Shown piece after piece: positions 18,481 to 26,629 of a DNA stretch of 64,000 bases (position 1 is its first letter; each line of letters starts with the position of its first letter). The stretch covers positions 1 to 64,000 of the forward strand of contig CAMEGQ010000003.1 of assembly GCA_945916235.1 (NCBI GenBank). The letters are read 5' to 3'. A program made the translations under genes and the position numbers. Under the pieces are notes generated by a model. The model saw only the letters and a list, made by a program, of their open reading frames with translations, made no database searches and had not been told where the DNA came from. The DNA is from an uncultured Porphyromonadaceae bacterium. Lineage in GTDB: Bacteria; Bacteroidota; Bacteroidia; Bacteroidales; Muribaculaceae.

Positions 18481-18624
18481 CCCCCGCTCCCCCAGCTCCC
18501 CCAGCTCCGACGCTCCTCATAATCTCTTATAAATCATATAATTCGTATAAATCTTATAAAAATTATACGAATTAGCCGACTTATACGATTTATATGAATT
18601 ATACGAATTAGCCGACCTATACAA
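18481..18624. repeat. Degenerate nonanucleotide array (16 units)
   Basis: The sequence divides without gaps into 9-nt units from 18481. It starts GC-rich (CCCCCGCTC, CCCCAGCTC, CCCCAGCTC) and becomes AT-rich (CTTATAAAT, CATATAATT, CGTATAAAT, CTTATAAAA, ATTATACGA, ATTAGCCGA, CTTATACGA and so on). ATTATACGA-ATTAGCCGA occurs twice, 36 nt apart. It lies between the convergent nucleoside kinase and YgjP-like genes. Confidence 0.75.
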
Positions 18625-18691
18625 ATTATTGGTTAAGATTATGCTGCGGAAACATTATGCTCGCTGTGCATAATTTTTGATGAAATAGCCG

Positions 18692-19390
18692 CTATGAGCG
18701 GAGGACGGGCCAGGTGTAGGCGCGCAGGCGGGCTACCAGCTGGCGTTCGCAGCCGCCGAGATATGAGTTGAGCAGGGTGTGGAAGGCCGGCGAATGGTTA
18801 AGCTCCGTCAGGTGGGCGATTTCGTGGGCGATTACGTAGTCGCACAGCTCCTCGGGGAGAAAAAGAAGCACATAGCTGAGCGATATCACTCCCGAGGCCG
18901 AGCACTGGCCGAGGATGCGGTGGCCGCGCGACACTTTCCACTCCACCGGATGCCGCCCCAGGCGGTCAGCTATGCTGCGGGCATGCGGCAGAAGAACCTC
19001 AGGGGCAACCCTTCGCGCCAGCCGGCACAGCATATCGGAAATGGCGCGGGTCGTGGTATCATTCTGAAAATCAAGCGAAGAGCCGACCTCCAGCGACGAC
19101 ATCGGCAGAGCGGCTCGGCCCAGGATGCGGTCTGGCATGTGGGTCTGTCGGGCTATGCGGAATGAGGCCAGCGGAAACGTGAGCGTCTGGTCGGGCGTAT
19201 ACCTCAGGTTCGGACGCGACGAAAGCAACCGGGGAATGAAATCTTCGAGGACGCGCGCTATCTCGTCGCGGCTGATCCCCTCAGGCACCGAAAGCGCCAG
19301 AATGCCGTTTTTCCAACGGGCTGTGACGCGGTGGGAGTTGCGCCGGAATGTGATGGAAATCTGGCCGAGATCGGGGTGATAGAGCAGCAT
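18692..19390 (-). CDS. YgjP-like metallopeptidase domain protein (DUF45)
   Basis: This 232-residue protein has the SprT/YgjP-type zinc motif HEIAHLTELNHSPAFH near residue 190, preceded by ISLSYVLLFLPEELCDYVIA. This matches the DUF45/YgjP metal-dependent hydrolases, often neighbours of restriction or housekeeping genes but of uncertain substrate. The N-terminal half (beta-strand rich) shows ITFRRNSHRVTARWKNGILALSVP cut at positions typical of the family, namely a strand-turn start followed by the VP(E/P)G segment. It begins 12 nt after nadK, so the two are co-transcribed. It is probably cytosolic. Confidence 0.85.
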   Translation of the reverse strand: MLLYHPDLGQISITFRRNSHRVTARWKNGILALSVPEGISRDEIARVLEDFIPRLLSSRPNLRYTPDQTLTFPLASFRIARQTHMPDRILGRAALPMSSLEVGSSLDFQNDTTTRAISDMLCRLARRVAPEVLLPHARSIADRLGRHPVEWKVSRGHRILGQCSASGVISLSYVLLFLPEELCDYVIAHEIAHLTELNHSPAFHTLLNSYLGGCERQLVARLRAYTWPVLRS

Positions 19391-19402
19391 GTTGCGGGAG
19401 AG

Positions 19403-20284
19403 TTAAAGCGTCAGCGAACCCATGCCCAGTTTGTCGCGGAGGGTGTCGGTGAAGCAATGGTCGGAGGTGGTGACCAGACGCAGCGACAGAGGCGAGCGCG
19501 TAAGCGTCAGCGTAGCTGCTACGGGGAGCGTGGTGGCTTTGCCGTCGATGGCCAGACGGTAGCCCGAGCCGCGCGACTCCACATCTATGTCGATACGCGT
19601 AGAGGCAGGAACCACCAGCGGACGCATCGAGAGCGAATGGGCGGCGATAGGCGAGATGGCCCAGCCGTCCAGTGTCGGAGCCAGTATCGGGCCGCCTACC
19701 GAGAGATTGTAGGCCGTTGAGCCTGTGGGAGTTGCAATTATCAGCCCGTCGCCTTTGTAGGCCAGGCCGGGGTGGGAGTCCAATCGTGTGCGCACCGTGA
19801 CCATGGTAGAGATATCGCCTCGGGTGATGGCCACCTCGTTGAGCGCCACCAGCGGGAGCATCGGGTCAGTCGTGGTCCCGTGGATCTCCACATGAATCAT
19901 CGCGCGGGTCTCGACGGAGAAATCGCCATGCAGCAGACGGTCGTAGATGTCGTCGGGCTTCTCGAAGGTGAAGGCCGAGAGATAGCCCAGATGGCCGGTG
20001 TTGATACCTGCCACGGGCGTACGGTCGGAGGCCACCCAGCGGGCCGTCTTGAGGAAGGCGCCGTCGCCGCCGATGGAGATAGCCAGGTCGGCGTTGGGAG
20101 CCTGGCTCAGGGGGAGGTAATCGAGCCCGAGCGCGAAGCGGTCGCCGAGGCGCTCGGTGAGCATCCTCAGAAAGGGTTCGGCCACGACCACGTCGAAGCC
20201 ACGCGAAAGGAGAGTGGTGAACAGGCGGGCGATTTCCTGGAAATGGCCTTCCTGACGGCGGTTGCCATTTACTGCAATGCGCAT
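19403..20284 (-). CDS. nadK: NAD kinase
   Basis: The enzyme (293 aa) phosphorylates NAD to NADP. The ATP/NAD-binding motif GGDGAFL is present near residue 73, then NTGHLGYLSAF, the NEVAITRG segment and the long conserved GDGLIIATPTGSTAYNLS stretch that forms the active-site core. The ATG at 20284 (MRIAVNGN) starts in the first beta-strand as in other family members, so an upstream in-frame GTG (20311) is not used. It sits between the ACT-like gene and the YgjP gene on the same strand, divergent from pdxJ. Confidence 0.95.
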   Translation of the reverse strand: MRIAVNGNRRQEGHFQEIARLFTTLLSRGFDVVVAEPFLRMLTERLGDRFALGLDYLPLSQAPNADLAISIGGDGAFLKTARWVASDRTPVAGINTGHLGYLSAFTFEKPDDIYDRLLHGDFSVETRAMIHVEIHGTTTDPMLPLVALNEVAITRGDISTMVTVRTRLDSHPGLAYKGDGLIIATPTGSTAYNLSVGGPILAPTLDGWAISPIAAHSLSMRPLVVPASTRIDIDVESRGSGYRLAIDGKATTLPVAATLTLTRSPLSLRLVTTSDHCFTDTLRDKLGMGSLTL

Positions 20285-20356
20285 CTTGTTGATATTTAGA
20301 TTAATCGGCACACTCGCTGCGCCGACTGCGCTCCTTCATGCCGAAGGGGTTGATGG

Positions 20357-20746
20357 TTAGAAATTTTCAAGGTAAAGCAGAAGCTCGCGGGCGCGGGCCA
20401 GAGCCGTATCGTCGGGGAGCTGCGAGGGCGACTGCGCATAAAGCGTGTCGTAGCCGTAGCGGGCCAGCGAGCGCGACAGTGAATCAGCATTGGCGGCGCG
20501 TGCGCGCAAGAACACCACCGGACGGTCAGCCTCGTCGCGCATCGACGTGACGCAGAGCGTCAGCAGCTCTGTGTCGCAATCTTCCACCGCCCGCGCTATC
20601 TCCGAAGCCGAATAGGCTCCGGGGCGGCAGGCCAGAAAGATCTCGCAGATTTCAGGCTGCACAGGCATCAGCGTCTCCAGACGCTCGGCCGGAGATAGAG
20701 CCTCAGAGAGGTATCGCTGTATGGACTGACTGTCTTGTGCCGACAT
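20357..20746 (-). CDS. ACT-like protein, probably a CBS-ACT protein that has lost its CBS pair
   Basis: The 129-residue product matches, from my knowledge of Bacteroidales genomes, the C-terminal regulatory part of a CBS-domain protein that commonly sits next to nadK and pdxJ. The shared pattern is SEIARAVEDCDTELLTLCVT, then a strand-loop region, then LSRSLARYGYDTLYAQSP and a terminal ELLLYLENF. Relatives have two CBS domains (about 120 residues) before it. Only a shorter, unrelated-looking segment remains at the N-terminus (SIQRYLSEALSPAERLETL). It starts with ATG at 20746. The function may be to bind a small ligand and regulate NADP metabolism, but this is inference from position. Confidence 0.6.
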   Translation of the reverse strand: MSAQDSQSIQRYLSEALSPAERLETLMPVQPEICEIFLACRPGAYSASEIARAVEDCDTELLTLCVTSMRDEADRPVVFLRARAANADSLSRSLARYGYDTLYAQSPSQLPDDTALARARELLLYLENF

Positions 20747-20833
20747 AGGCGGAGTGAGGAAGTTAGGAGTGTAAAATTCTGTTAATATCTTAAATTAACG
20801 GACCGATAGGGCGCCGGAATCAGAAATTCTGAG

Positions 20834-20841
20834 TAATTTTG
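20834..20841 (+). promoter_or_regulatory. -7 promoter box of pdxJ
   Basis: TAATTTTG matches TAnnTTTG and gives a leader of about 140 nt before the pdxJ ATG. Confidence 0.5.
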
Positions 20842-20883
20842 CAAAAGGTTTACCCCTGCCCTACCCGATTTCCGGCGGTAGCC

Positions 20884-20903
20884 GCGCCGCAGCTCGGCGG
20901 CGC
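20884..20903. other. GC-rich hairpin shared by two divergent leaders
   Basis: GCGCCGC (20884-20890) pairs with GCGGCGC (20897-20903) around a 6-nt loop. It lies inside the pdxJ leader and, given the reverse promoter box at 20919-20926, also inside the leader of the leftward ACT-nadK-YgjP unit. Confidence 0.6.
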
Positions 20904-20918
20904 TTCAGGGTTCGACTG

Positions 20919-20926
20919 CAAAGATA
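20919..20926 (-). promoter_or_regulatory. -7 promoter box of the ACT-nadK-YgjP unit
   Basis: On the reverse strand TATCTTTG matches TAnnTTTG. It implies a leader of about 165 nt that overlaps the pdxJ leader by about 65 nt on opposite strands. Confidence 0.5.
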
Positions 20927-20989
20927 GAGAAAATCGTTCAGTAACGAAACTTTCGGCAGGGATGTTAAGATTTTTTTCAATCTGAAAAA

Positions 20990-21709
20990 ATGACTACAAA
21001 TTTAAGCGTAAACATTAACAAGATAGCGACGTTGCGCAACGCCCGCGGCGAGAACAACCCCGACGTGGCTCAGGCGGCTGTCGACTGCGAGCGCTTCGGC
21101 GCCGACGGTATCACGGTGCATCCGCGCCCCGACGAGCGGCATATCCGCCGCTCCGACGTGCTGACCCTGCGCCCGCTGGTAAAGACTGAATTCAACATCG
21201 AGGGCTACCCCTCGGAAGACTTCATGCGCCTGGTGATGATGGTGCGACCCGAGCAGGTGACCCTCGTGCCCGACGCCGCCGACGCGCTGACATCAAGCGC
21301 CGGATGGGATGTGGCTGAGAATATGGAATTCCTCACCGGCATTGTCGACCGCCTGCGCGAGGCCGGCATCCGCAGCTCAATCTTCGTGGGTACCGATGTA
21401 GACAATATCGTCCTGGCTGCCAAGACCGGAGCCGACCGCGTGGAGCTTTATACCAAGCCCTACGCCGACATGTATGAGACTGACCCGCAGCGCGCCGTGG
21501 CGCCCTTCGCCGAGGCCGCCCGCGCCGCCCGCAAGGTGGGCCTGGGCGTCAATGCCGGCCACGATCTGAGCTTGAAGAACCTGAAATTCTTCAAGGATAA
21601 TGTGCCGTATCTCAACGAGGTGTCCATCGGCCATGCGCTCATCTGCGATGCCCTCTACATGGGGCTGGAGGCCACTGTCAAGGCCTATAAAGCCTGCCTC
21701 AAAGGATAA
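20990..21709 (+). CDS. pdxJ: Pyridoxine 5'-phosphate synthase
   Basis: PdxJ condenses 1-deoxyxylulose 5-phosphate with 3-amino-2-oxopropyl phosphate to form pyridoxine 5'-phosphate, in the DXP-dependent route to PLP. The 239-residue TIM-barrel protein shows the N-terminal [13 protein letters not shown], the [10 protein letters not shown] active-site segment, the catalytic Glu region FNIEGYP, the phosphate-binding [10 protein letters not shown], and the C-terminal [13 protein letters not shown]. All are in the expected order and length is normal. It is cytosolic and transcribed alone, divergent from the nadK unit. Confidence 0.97.
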   Translation: MTTNLSVNINKIATLRNARGENNPDVAQAAVDCERFGADGITVHPRPDERHIRRSDVLTLRPLVKTEFNIEGYPSEDFMRLVMMVRPEQVTLVPDAADALTSSAGWDVAENMEFLTGIVDRLREAGIRSSIFVGTDVDNIVLAAKTGADRVELYTKPYADMYETDPQRAVAPFAEAARAARKVGLGVNAGHDLSLKNLKFFKDNVPYLNEVSIGHALICDALYMGLEATVKAYKACLKG

Positions 21710-21798
21710 ACCCGAAGGGGCCTCCTGACACTAAAAAGAAAACACAGCGCGCCGCCACGGGCGGCCTTGCAAAATATTAATCTAATTATTATCGCGAA

Positions 21799-22476
21799 AT
21801 GGTTTTACTTGACACTGCCATCAACGGCACACCGGTTGCAACCGCTCACCAGATGGAGCTTTCGCTCTGGGACCTCTGCCTCAAAGGCGGACCACTGATG
21901 ATTGTAATTGCCTTGCTGGCATTGGTCGGCATCTATATCTTCATTGAGCGCGCCATCGTGATCAACCGCGCCGCACGTGAAGACGACACATTTATGAAGC
22001 GTATCCGCGACTATATCCACGAAGGAGAGATCGAGAGCGCTTTCAACCTCTGCAAGAAAAACGCATCGCCCTATTCGCGCCTGATAGCCAAGGGTATATC
22101 GCGTATCGGTCGCCCCGTCAACGACATCCAGACAGCCATCGAGAACACCGGCAACATCGAAATCGCCAACCTCTCGAAAGGGCTTCCCTGGCTGGCCACC
22201 ACAGCCGCCGGCGCCCCGATGCTCGGATTCCTCGGCACAGTAATCGGAATGGTCGAGGCTTTCTACTCCATCGCTTCCGAGGGGAATTCAGCCAATATCG
22301 CCACCTTCTCAAGCGGTATCTACACAGCCCTGGTCACCACAGTGGCCGGTCTGGTAGTGGGCGTAATAGCCCTGTTTGCCTACAATTACCTCGTGGCCAG
22401 AATCAACACGGTGATGAACCTTCTGGAGTCGAAATCCATGGAGTTCATGGACCTGCTCAACGAGCCCGCCTCCTGA
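21799..22476 (+). CDS. exbB: MotA/TolQ/ExbB proton channel family protein
   Basis: This 225-residue inner-membrane protein has three transmembrane segments: one near residues 32-52 and two around 130-155 and 175-200. The conserved ExbB/TolQ channel segments LPWLATTAAGAPMLGFLGTVIGMVEAF and TALVTTVAGLVVGVIA appear, here described as motifs around the second and third helices. With ExbD it forms a proton-driven stator that powers a TonB-like protein. It heads a tight unit with exbD, a TonB-like gene and a DUF3078 outer-membrane gene, so its job is probably to energise that system. Whether it is ExbB or TolQ cannot be settled from sequence alone. Confidence 0.93.
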   Translation: MVLLDTAINGTPVATAHQMELSLWDLCLKGGPLMIVIALLALVGIYIFIERAIVINRAAREDDTFMKRIRDYIHEGEIESAFNLCKKNASPYSRLIAKGISRIGRPVNDIQTAIENTGNIEIANLSKGLPWLATTAAGAPMLGFLGTVIGMVEAFYSIASEGNSANIATFSSGIYTALVTTVAGLVVGVIALFAYNYLVARINTVMNLLESKSMEFMDLLNEPAS

Positions 22477-22538
22477 AGCCGGCTTACAGTGTGACTCTTC
22501 CTCAGGTATTAACCCATTAAAGAATTGCATCCCAAGAT

Positions 22539-23033
22539 ATGCTGAAAAGGCCGAACCAGATGATGGACACGTTCTCAATGGCCTCCATGACCGACGTGAT
22601 CTTTCTGCTGCTGATATTTTTTATGGTGACGTCGACGTTTGTGTTCCCGACGGGCCTTGAGGTGTCGCTGCCTCAAAGCACAGAGCAAAGCGCCGTAAAA
22701 CCCACCACGCGAGTATACATTGATGCCGATCAGAATCTCTTTGCCTCCACGGGCGAGGAGCAGCCCCAGCCGCTGAAAATCGACGCGCTGGTAACCTTCC
22801 TCAAGCTGGCCCAGGAGCAGGATTCCACCGGTTTCATCGCCCTCTATGCCGACGAGACAGTGCCTTACGGCCGCATCGTGGAAGTGCTCAATGCCGGAGC
22901 GTCCAACAATCTGAAGATGGTGCTGGCTACCAAGCCAATAGCCACTCATCTGCCTGACATTCAAGGCGGAAACCAGCCTGAGGCTGCCGCTGCAGAAGCC
23001 GAAACAGCCCCGTCGGCCGAAACCGTAAAATAA
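22539..23033 (+). CDS. exbD: ExbD/TolR family protein
   Basis: The 164-residue protein has the ExbD layout: a short cytoplasmic N-terminus, one transmembrane helix (MTDVIFLLLIFFMVTST, residues 17-33) containing the essential Asp of the proton path (Asp19), and a periplasmic domain. The conserved segments LPQSTEQ, FIALYADETVPYGRIVEVLNAG and a final loop are all present. A Pro/Ala/Glu-rich tail ends the protein. It follows exbB by 62 nt and is 4 nt before the TonB-like gene. Many Bacteroidota have two exbD genes per locus; only one is here. Confidence 0.92.
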   Translation: MLKRPNQMMDTFSMASMTDVIFLLLIFFMVTSTFVFPTGLEVSLPQSTEQSAVKPTTRVYIDADQNLFASTGEEQPQPLKIDALVTFLKLAQEQDSTGFIALYADETVPYGRIVEVLNAGASNNLKMVLATKPIATHLPDIQGGNQPEAAAAEAETAPSAETVK

Positions 23034-23037
23034 TCTG

Positions 23038-23841
23038 ATGCGCAAAAAAGACCGCATAATAGCCGCTTTGGTGACGCTGCTTCTTCTGGGAGCGGCGGTG
23101 CTGACGCTGTGTCACACCTATCTGCGATTCCCGCCCAAGGGGTTCGAAAATATCATGCCCCAGAAGGAGGAGACGATTGTGCTCGAAGAGGTGGAGCCGA
23201 TTTTCGCCACCGGCGAATTTGTGCGCACAGGCGACAACCTCGACCCCACTGCCCTACCCGACCAGCCGGCGCCAAGCTCCGTCGATGCCGATGTCCCCAC
23301 ACAGGACGGCCCTGACCTGACCAACGCCGGGAAAGCGGCCACCCCCAAGCAGGTGGTCAGCTCCGAGCAGCCCTCCCCTGCCAAGGTTAAGAAAGAGCCC
23401 AAGGGCCCCACCAAGGAAGAGCTGAAAAAGGAGAAAGAGCGCCAGGAAGCCGCCCGCCAGCAGCAGGCCAAGAAAAACGTGGCCGACGCCACGAAAAAAG
23501 CATTCGGCGGCGGCAAAGGTAAAGGCACCGCCGGCTCTGCCGAAGGAAACTCCGGCTCGGGAGCCATCACCGGAACCCCGGGCAACGGCCTGAAAGGCCG
23601 CTCGATAGAGAATTGGACCACAGTGCCCTCGACCAAACTGGGCGTAATCGCCATCCGCGTCAAGGTCGACGACCGAGGCAATGTGGTCAACGCCAGCTAC
23701 GATGCCGCTTCCAGCAGCGGACCCGTGGCCGCCGACCGCAAGATGCGTCAGAGCTGTCTGGCACGCACCCGTCAGTGCCGCTTCTCGGTGCTCGAAGGCT
23801 CACCCGTGCAGAGCGGCGTAATCACATGGAATTTCCGCTAA
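23038..23841 (+). CDS. TonB/TolA-like energy transducer
   Basis: The 267-residue protein has an N-terminal membrane anchor (about residues 9-27), a long periplasmic spacer rich in Pro, Lys, Glu and Gln (about 35-170) with a Gly/Ser-rich part, and a C-terminal TonB-like domain (about 190-267) with the strand-turn pattern LGVIAIRVKVDDRGNVVNA. That is the layout of TonB or TolA. Its start codon is 4 nt after exbD, so it is translated with the stator genes. The partner receptor is unknown; the next gene, a DUF3078 beta-barrel protein, is a candidate but not a typical TonB-dependent receptor. Confidence 0.88.
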   Translation: MRKKDRIIAALVTLLLLGAAVLTLCHTYLRFPPKGFENIMPQKEETIVLEEVEPIFATGEFVRTGDNLDPTALPDQPAPSSVDADVPTQDGPDLTNAGKAATPKQVVSSEQPSPAKVKKEPKGPTKEELKKEKERQEAARQQQAKKNVADATKKAFGGGKGKGTAGSAEGNSGSGAITGTPGNGLKGRSIENWTTVPSTKLGVIAIRVKVDDRGNVVNASYDAASSSGPVAADRKMRQSCLARTRQCRFSVLEGSPVQSGVITWNFR

Positions 23842-23866
23842 ACGGAGACCTCAAAAAGATAGATCT

Positions 23867-25384
23867 ATGAACCGGACAATTATCACATTTGCAATAGCGC
23901 TGGTGGGTATGATTTTTGCCTCGGAAGTCGCCGGGCAATCGCTGTTCGACGAGATGATTGTCGACGGCGAGACCGTCAGCATCGACTCCGTGAAGCCTGA
24001 CGCGAACGCCCACCATAAGGCTGCACCGACTCAGGCCGAAAAACATCGGGAAGCCATAATGAAAGCCTCGGAGGAACGCGCCCGTCGAGCCCGCAAGGCT
24101 GCCATGAAGCGCCGCGGAATCGACAACCCGCTGTGGGAGATGACCGACAGCGAGGGTAACCTCCTCGAGCCCGAAGATTTCGGCGCTGTGGAGCTCAATG
24201 TCGACTCCACTATGGATGTCAGCCGCCTGACGCTCCCGGCCATAGCCTTCATGCCCCCTATCTACTCCGGATATTCAACCGCACTGGCCATCGCCGACCC
24301 CACGGTGATGTCGGCCGACTCGATAATCCCCGACAATCTCACCTGGGCCGACCTGATCGTGCGCCGCGACCACCGTCGCAACGCTTTCGTGCAGAATTTT
24401 ATGATGCAGAACCCCGGCTCTGTGCGCTACAATCTGGAATTCATGCCGCGTCCGCCCAAGGAATTCGTCATGGAGGTGGACCCCGGGCAGGCCAAAATCA
24501 ATGTGCGCGAGTTTACCCGCGACGAGAAAGCCCTCAAGGAATATGTCAAGCCCGTAGAGCTGCCACGCATCAACTGGCTGAAAAAATTCGACGCCTCGCT
24601 GCAGTTCTCCCAAGCCTATGTGTCGCCCAACTGGTATCAGGGCGGTAATTCCAACCTCAACGCCATCCTCAATCTGCTCTACGACGTAAAGCTCAATCCG
24701 GCCTTCCATCCCGACTTGATTTTCGAGACTTCGATGCAGTATAAACTGGGCGCCAACACAGTGCCCGACGATACGGTCCACGGCTACAACATCTCGGAAG
24801 ACCTTCTGCAGATCAACTCGAAATTCGGCTACAAGGCAGTGAAACGCTGGTACTACTCTGTGACTGTGCAGTTTAAGACCCAGCTGCTCAACAGCTACAA
24901 CACCAACTCCAACCGCCTGAAATCGGCCTTTCTCTCTCCCGGCGAACTCAATGTCGGCCTCGGTATGACCTACAGCAATGAGAACAAGAAGAAGACCATG
25001 ACCTTCACCGCCGCCGTCTCCCCTCTGAGCTACAACCTGAAGATGTGTACCAACTCCAAACTGAACCCCACATGGTTCGGCATCGAGGAAGGTAAGAAAA
25101 CCATATCGCAATATGGTTCGAGCTCCGAGATGACCTTCCGCTGGAAGATGACCTACAATATCGAGTATTTCTCGCGTATGTTCATCTTCACCAACTATGA
25201 GTATCTGCAGGGCGACTGGGAGCATACCGTCTCCTTCAACATCAATAAGTATCTGTCGACCAGACTGTATGCCCACCTGAGGTATCAGAGCGACGCCAAG
25301 AAGATCGAGGACACGCGCTGGAACAAGTGGCAGCTGAAGGAGATACTGTCGATAGGGTTTTCCTACCGGTTCTCACGTTCTTAA
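23867..25384 (+). CDS. DUF3078 outer-membrane protein
   Basis: This 505-residue secreted protein has a signal peptide (residues 1 to about 22), a polar N-terminal region of about 200 residues with Arg/Ala-rich helix, and a C-terminal DUF3078 domain (about 235-505). The domain contains the characteristic YVSPNWYQGGNSNLNAIL segment and many alternating beta-strands ending in aromatic residues (LSIGFSYRFSRS), as expected of a beta-barrel. DUF3078 proteins are Bacteroidota outer-membrane proteins of unknown function. It starts 25 nt after the TonB-like gene, which links it to the ExbB-ExbD-TonB module. That functional link is inferred from position only. Confidence 0.9.
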   Translation: MNRTIITFAIALVGMIFASEVAGQSLFDEMIVDGETVSIDSVKPDANAHHKAAPTQAEKHREAIMKASEERARRARKAAMKRRGIDNPLWEMTDSEGNLLEPEDFGAVELNVDSTMDVSRLTLPAIAFMPPIYSGYSTALAIADPTVMSADSIIPDNLTWADLIVRRDHRRNAFVQNFMMQNPGSVRYNLEFMPRPPKEFVMEVDPGQAKINVREFTRDEKALKEYVKPVELPRINWLKKFDASLQFSQAYVSPNWYQGGNSNLNAILNLLYDVKLNPAFHPDLIFETSMQYKLGANTVPDDTVHGYNISEDLLQINSKFGYKAVKRWYYSVTVQFKTQLLNSYNTNSNRLKSAFLSPGELNVGLGMTYSNENKKKTMTFTAAVSPLSYNLKMCTNSKLNPTWFGIEEGKKTISQYGSSSEMTFRWKMTYNIEYFSRMFIFTNYEYLQGDWEHTVSFNINKYLSTRLYAHLRYQSDAKKIEDTRWNKWQLKEILSIGFSYRFSRS

Positions 25385-25395
25385 TCTGCCGGGAA

Positions 25396-26019
25396 ATGAT
25401 GCGTCTGAGGGAAAAGCTTTTATCCGCCGCCGTGGCTGCCGTCGTGGCGGTGGCGCCTGTAGCTCAAGCCTCCGGCGCCGAACATGTCGGTGCCACTTCG
25501 TGGAAGGTGAAAACGGCTACAGTGGAAGCCCTTAAGGCGGCTGTCGAGGCAAAGGCCTCCGACGAGGCTGAAGGTGTCTGGCGCATGACCGAAGACGGCA
25601 CCGTGGTGGGGATAGTAGAAGGCGCAGTAGCCGGCGGCAAACAAAGGGGTGGGGGAGCCGAAGGGGCATTGACCCGGGAAGCTGACCGCACGCTGCTGAT
25701 TGTAGTGCTGAAGTCGGTGAGGGCTTCGGTAGAGGCCGGCACGGTGGTAGGCTGGATGCGCCCCACTGCCAAACCGGGCTACTATCAGGGGAAGATGTTC
25801 ACACGCTGCTACGCCGGCGAATTTTCGCGTCCCAAACCGTTTACGCTCCATAAAGCCGATGCTAACCATCTGACAATGAAGGAACAGAAAAACGGCTGGC
25901 GCTTTCTCCCGTGGCGAATGCTTCCCTGGATGTTTCGCCGCGGAGTGCAGAAAGTCGACACCCGCGACCAGGGGATGGAGGGGATGGTCCGCGTCGGCTC
26001 CGACGTAAGATACTTGTAA
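25396..26019 (+). CDS. Secreted conserved hypothetical protein
   Basis: The 207-residue product begins 11 nt after the DUF3078 stop, with ATG codons at 25396 and 25399. It has a signal peptide (AAVAAVVAVAPVAQASGAE, cleavage near residue 28), then a beta-rich domain with GVWRMTEDGTVVGIV, RTLLIVVLKS and GTVVGWMRPTAKPGYYQGKMFT, and an aromatic C-terminal part WRFLPWRMLPWMFR. I believe similar proteins occur in other Bacteroidales, but no function is known to me. The position suggests an envelope protein linked to the preceding module. Confidence 0.75.
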   Translation: MMRLREKLLSAAVAAVVAVAPVAQASGAEHVGATSWKVKTATVEALKAAVEAKASDEAEGVWRMTEDGTVVGIVEGAVAGGKQRGGGAEGALTREADRTLLIVVLKSVRASVEAGTVVGWMRPTAKPGYYQGKMFTRCYAGEFSRPKPFTLHKADANHLTMKEQKNGWRFLPWRMLPWMFRRGVQKVDTRDQGMEGMVRVGSDVRYL

Positions 26020-26102
26020 AGGGCAGTCCGCGGGACGAATACGGCAAAGATTGCCACGGCGTCCCGGCCCGACAGAGCATAAATAAAAAACTTCAATCAC
26101 TC

Positions 26103-26621
26103 ATGTCAAGACTTCTCAAATTCAGCCTGGCGCTTGCGGCCCTGACAGCCGCACTGGCCGTTATGCCTGCGGAAGCGAAGCGCGTGAAGACCACACGCGG
26201 AAGGCTCAAGGCGACGCCCACAAGGGTGGAGGCTCCGGCTGTATATTGCGATACTCTTGACTACAAGGCGTTTAAAGACGGAGTGGGGGAGAGGGCAACC
26301 TCGGCAGAGCCTATCGGATTCGCCGGATATGACAAGCCGCTTCGCGGACGCAAGGAGACCCTGTTTGTGACCAACCGTACGGGGAAGGAGCTGATGGGCG
26401 TGGTGTTCCGGATTTCATATTTCGACTCCGCAAAGCGGCTGCTCCATCGCGCACGCCACGAAGTAGGTCTGGAGGTGCCGGCAGGGGAAACCCGCCGCAT
26501 CGACCTGACGTCGTGGGACAAACAGCAGACCTTCTACTATCGCGGCTCGAAGCGCGGACGCAGCGCCGGAGTGCCGTATACGATTGAAATAGAGACAGAT
26601 ACTATATTTTTAGCAAAATAG
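26103..26621 (+). CDS. Secreted conserved hypothetical protein
   Basis: The 172-residue protein starts at ATG 26103 with a signal peptide (FSLALAALTAALAVMPAEA). A basic stretch follows and then a compact beta-sandwich-like domain with GFAGYDKPLRGRKETLFVTN, LMGVVFRISYFD, VPAGETRRIDLTSWDKQQTFYY at successive strands. The pattern suggests an immunoglobulin-like exported domain. I recognise it only as a recurrent Bacteroidales hypothetical protein. It is the last gene before a nonanucleotide array and the Crp-like gene, and an 83-nt gap separates it from the preceding secreted protein. Confidence 0.72.
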   Translation: MSRLLKFSLALAALTAALAVMPAEAKRVKTTRGRLKATPTRVEAPAVYCDTLDYKAFKDGVGERATSAEPIGFAGYDKPLRGRKETLFVTNRTGKELMGVVFRISYFDSAKRLLHRARHEVGLEVPAGETRRIDLTSWDKQQTFYYRGSKRGRSAGVPYTIEIETDTIFLAK

Positions 26622-26629
26622 CAATAAGG

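Noticed and set aside
18481-18624. CRISPR array
   Set aside because: The 9-nt units are contiguous and degenerate, with no alternation of conserved repeats and unique spacers, and there are no cas genes.
21751-21765. Hairpin GCCGCC/GGCGGC as a pdxJ terminator
   Set aside because: Only a 6-bp stem with a 3-nt loop and no T-run; too weak to call.
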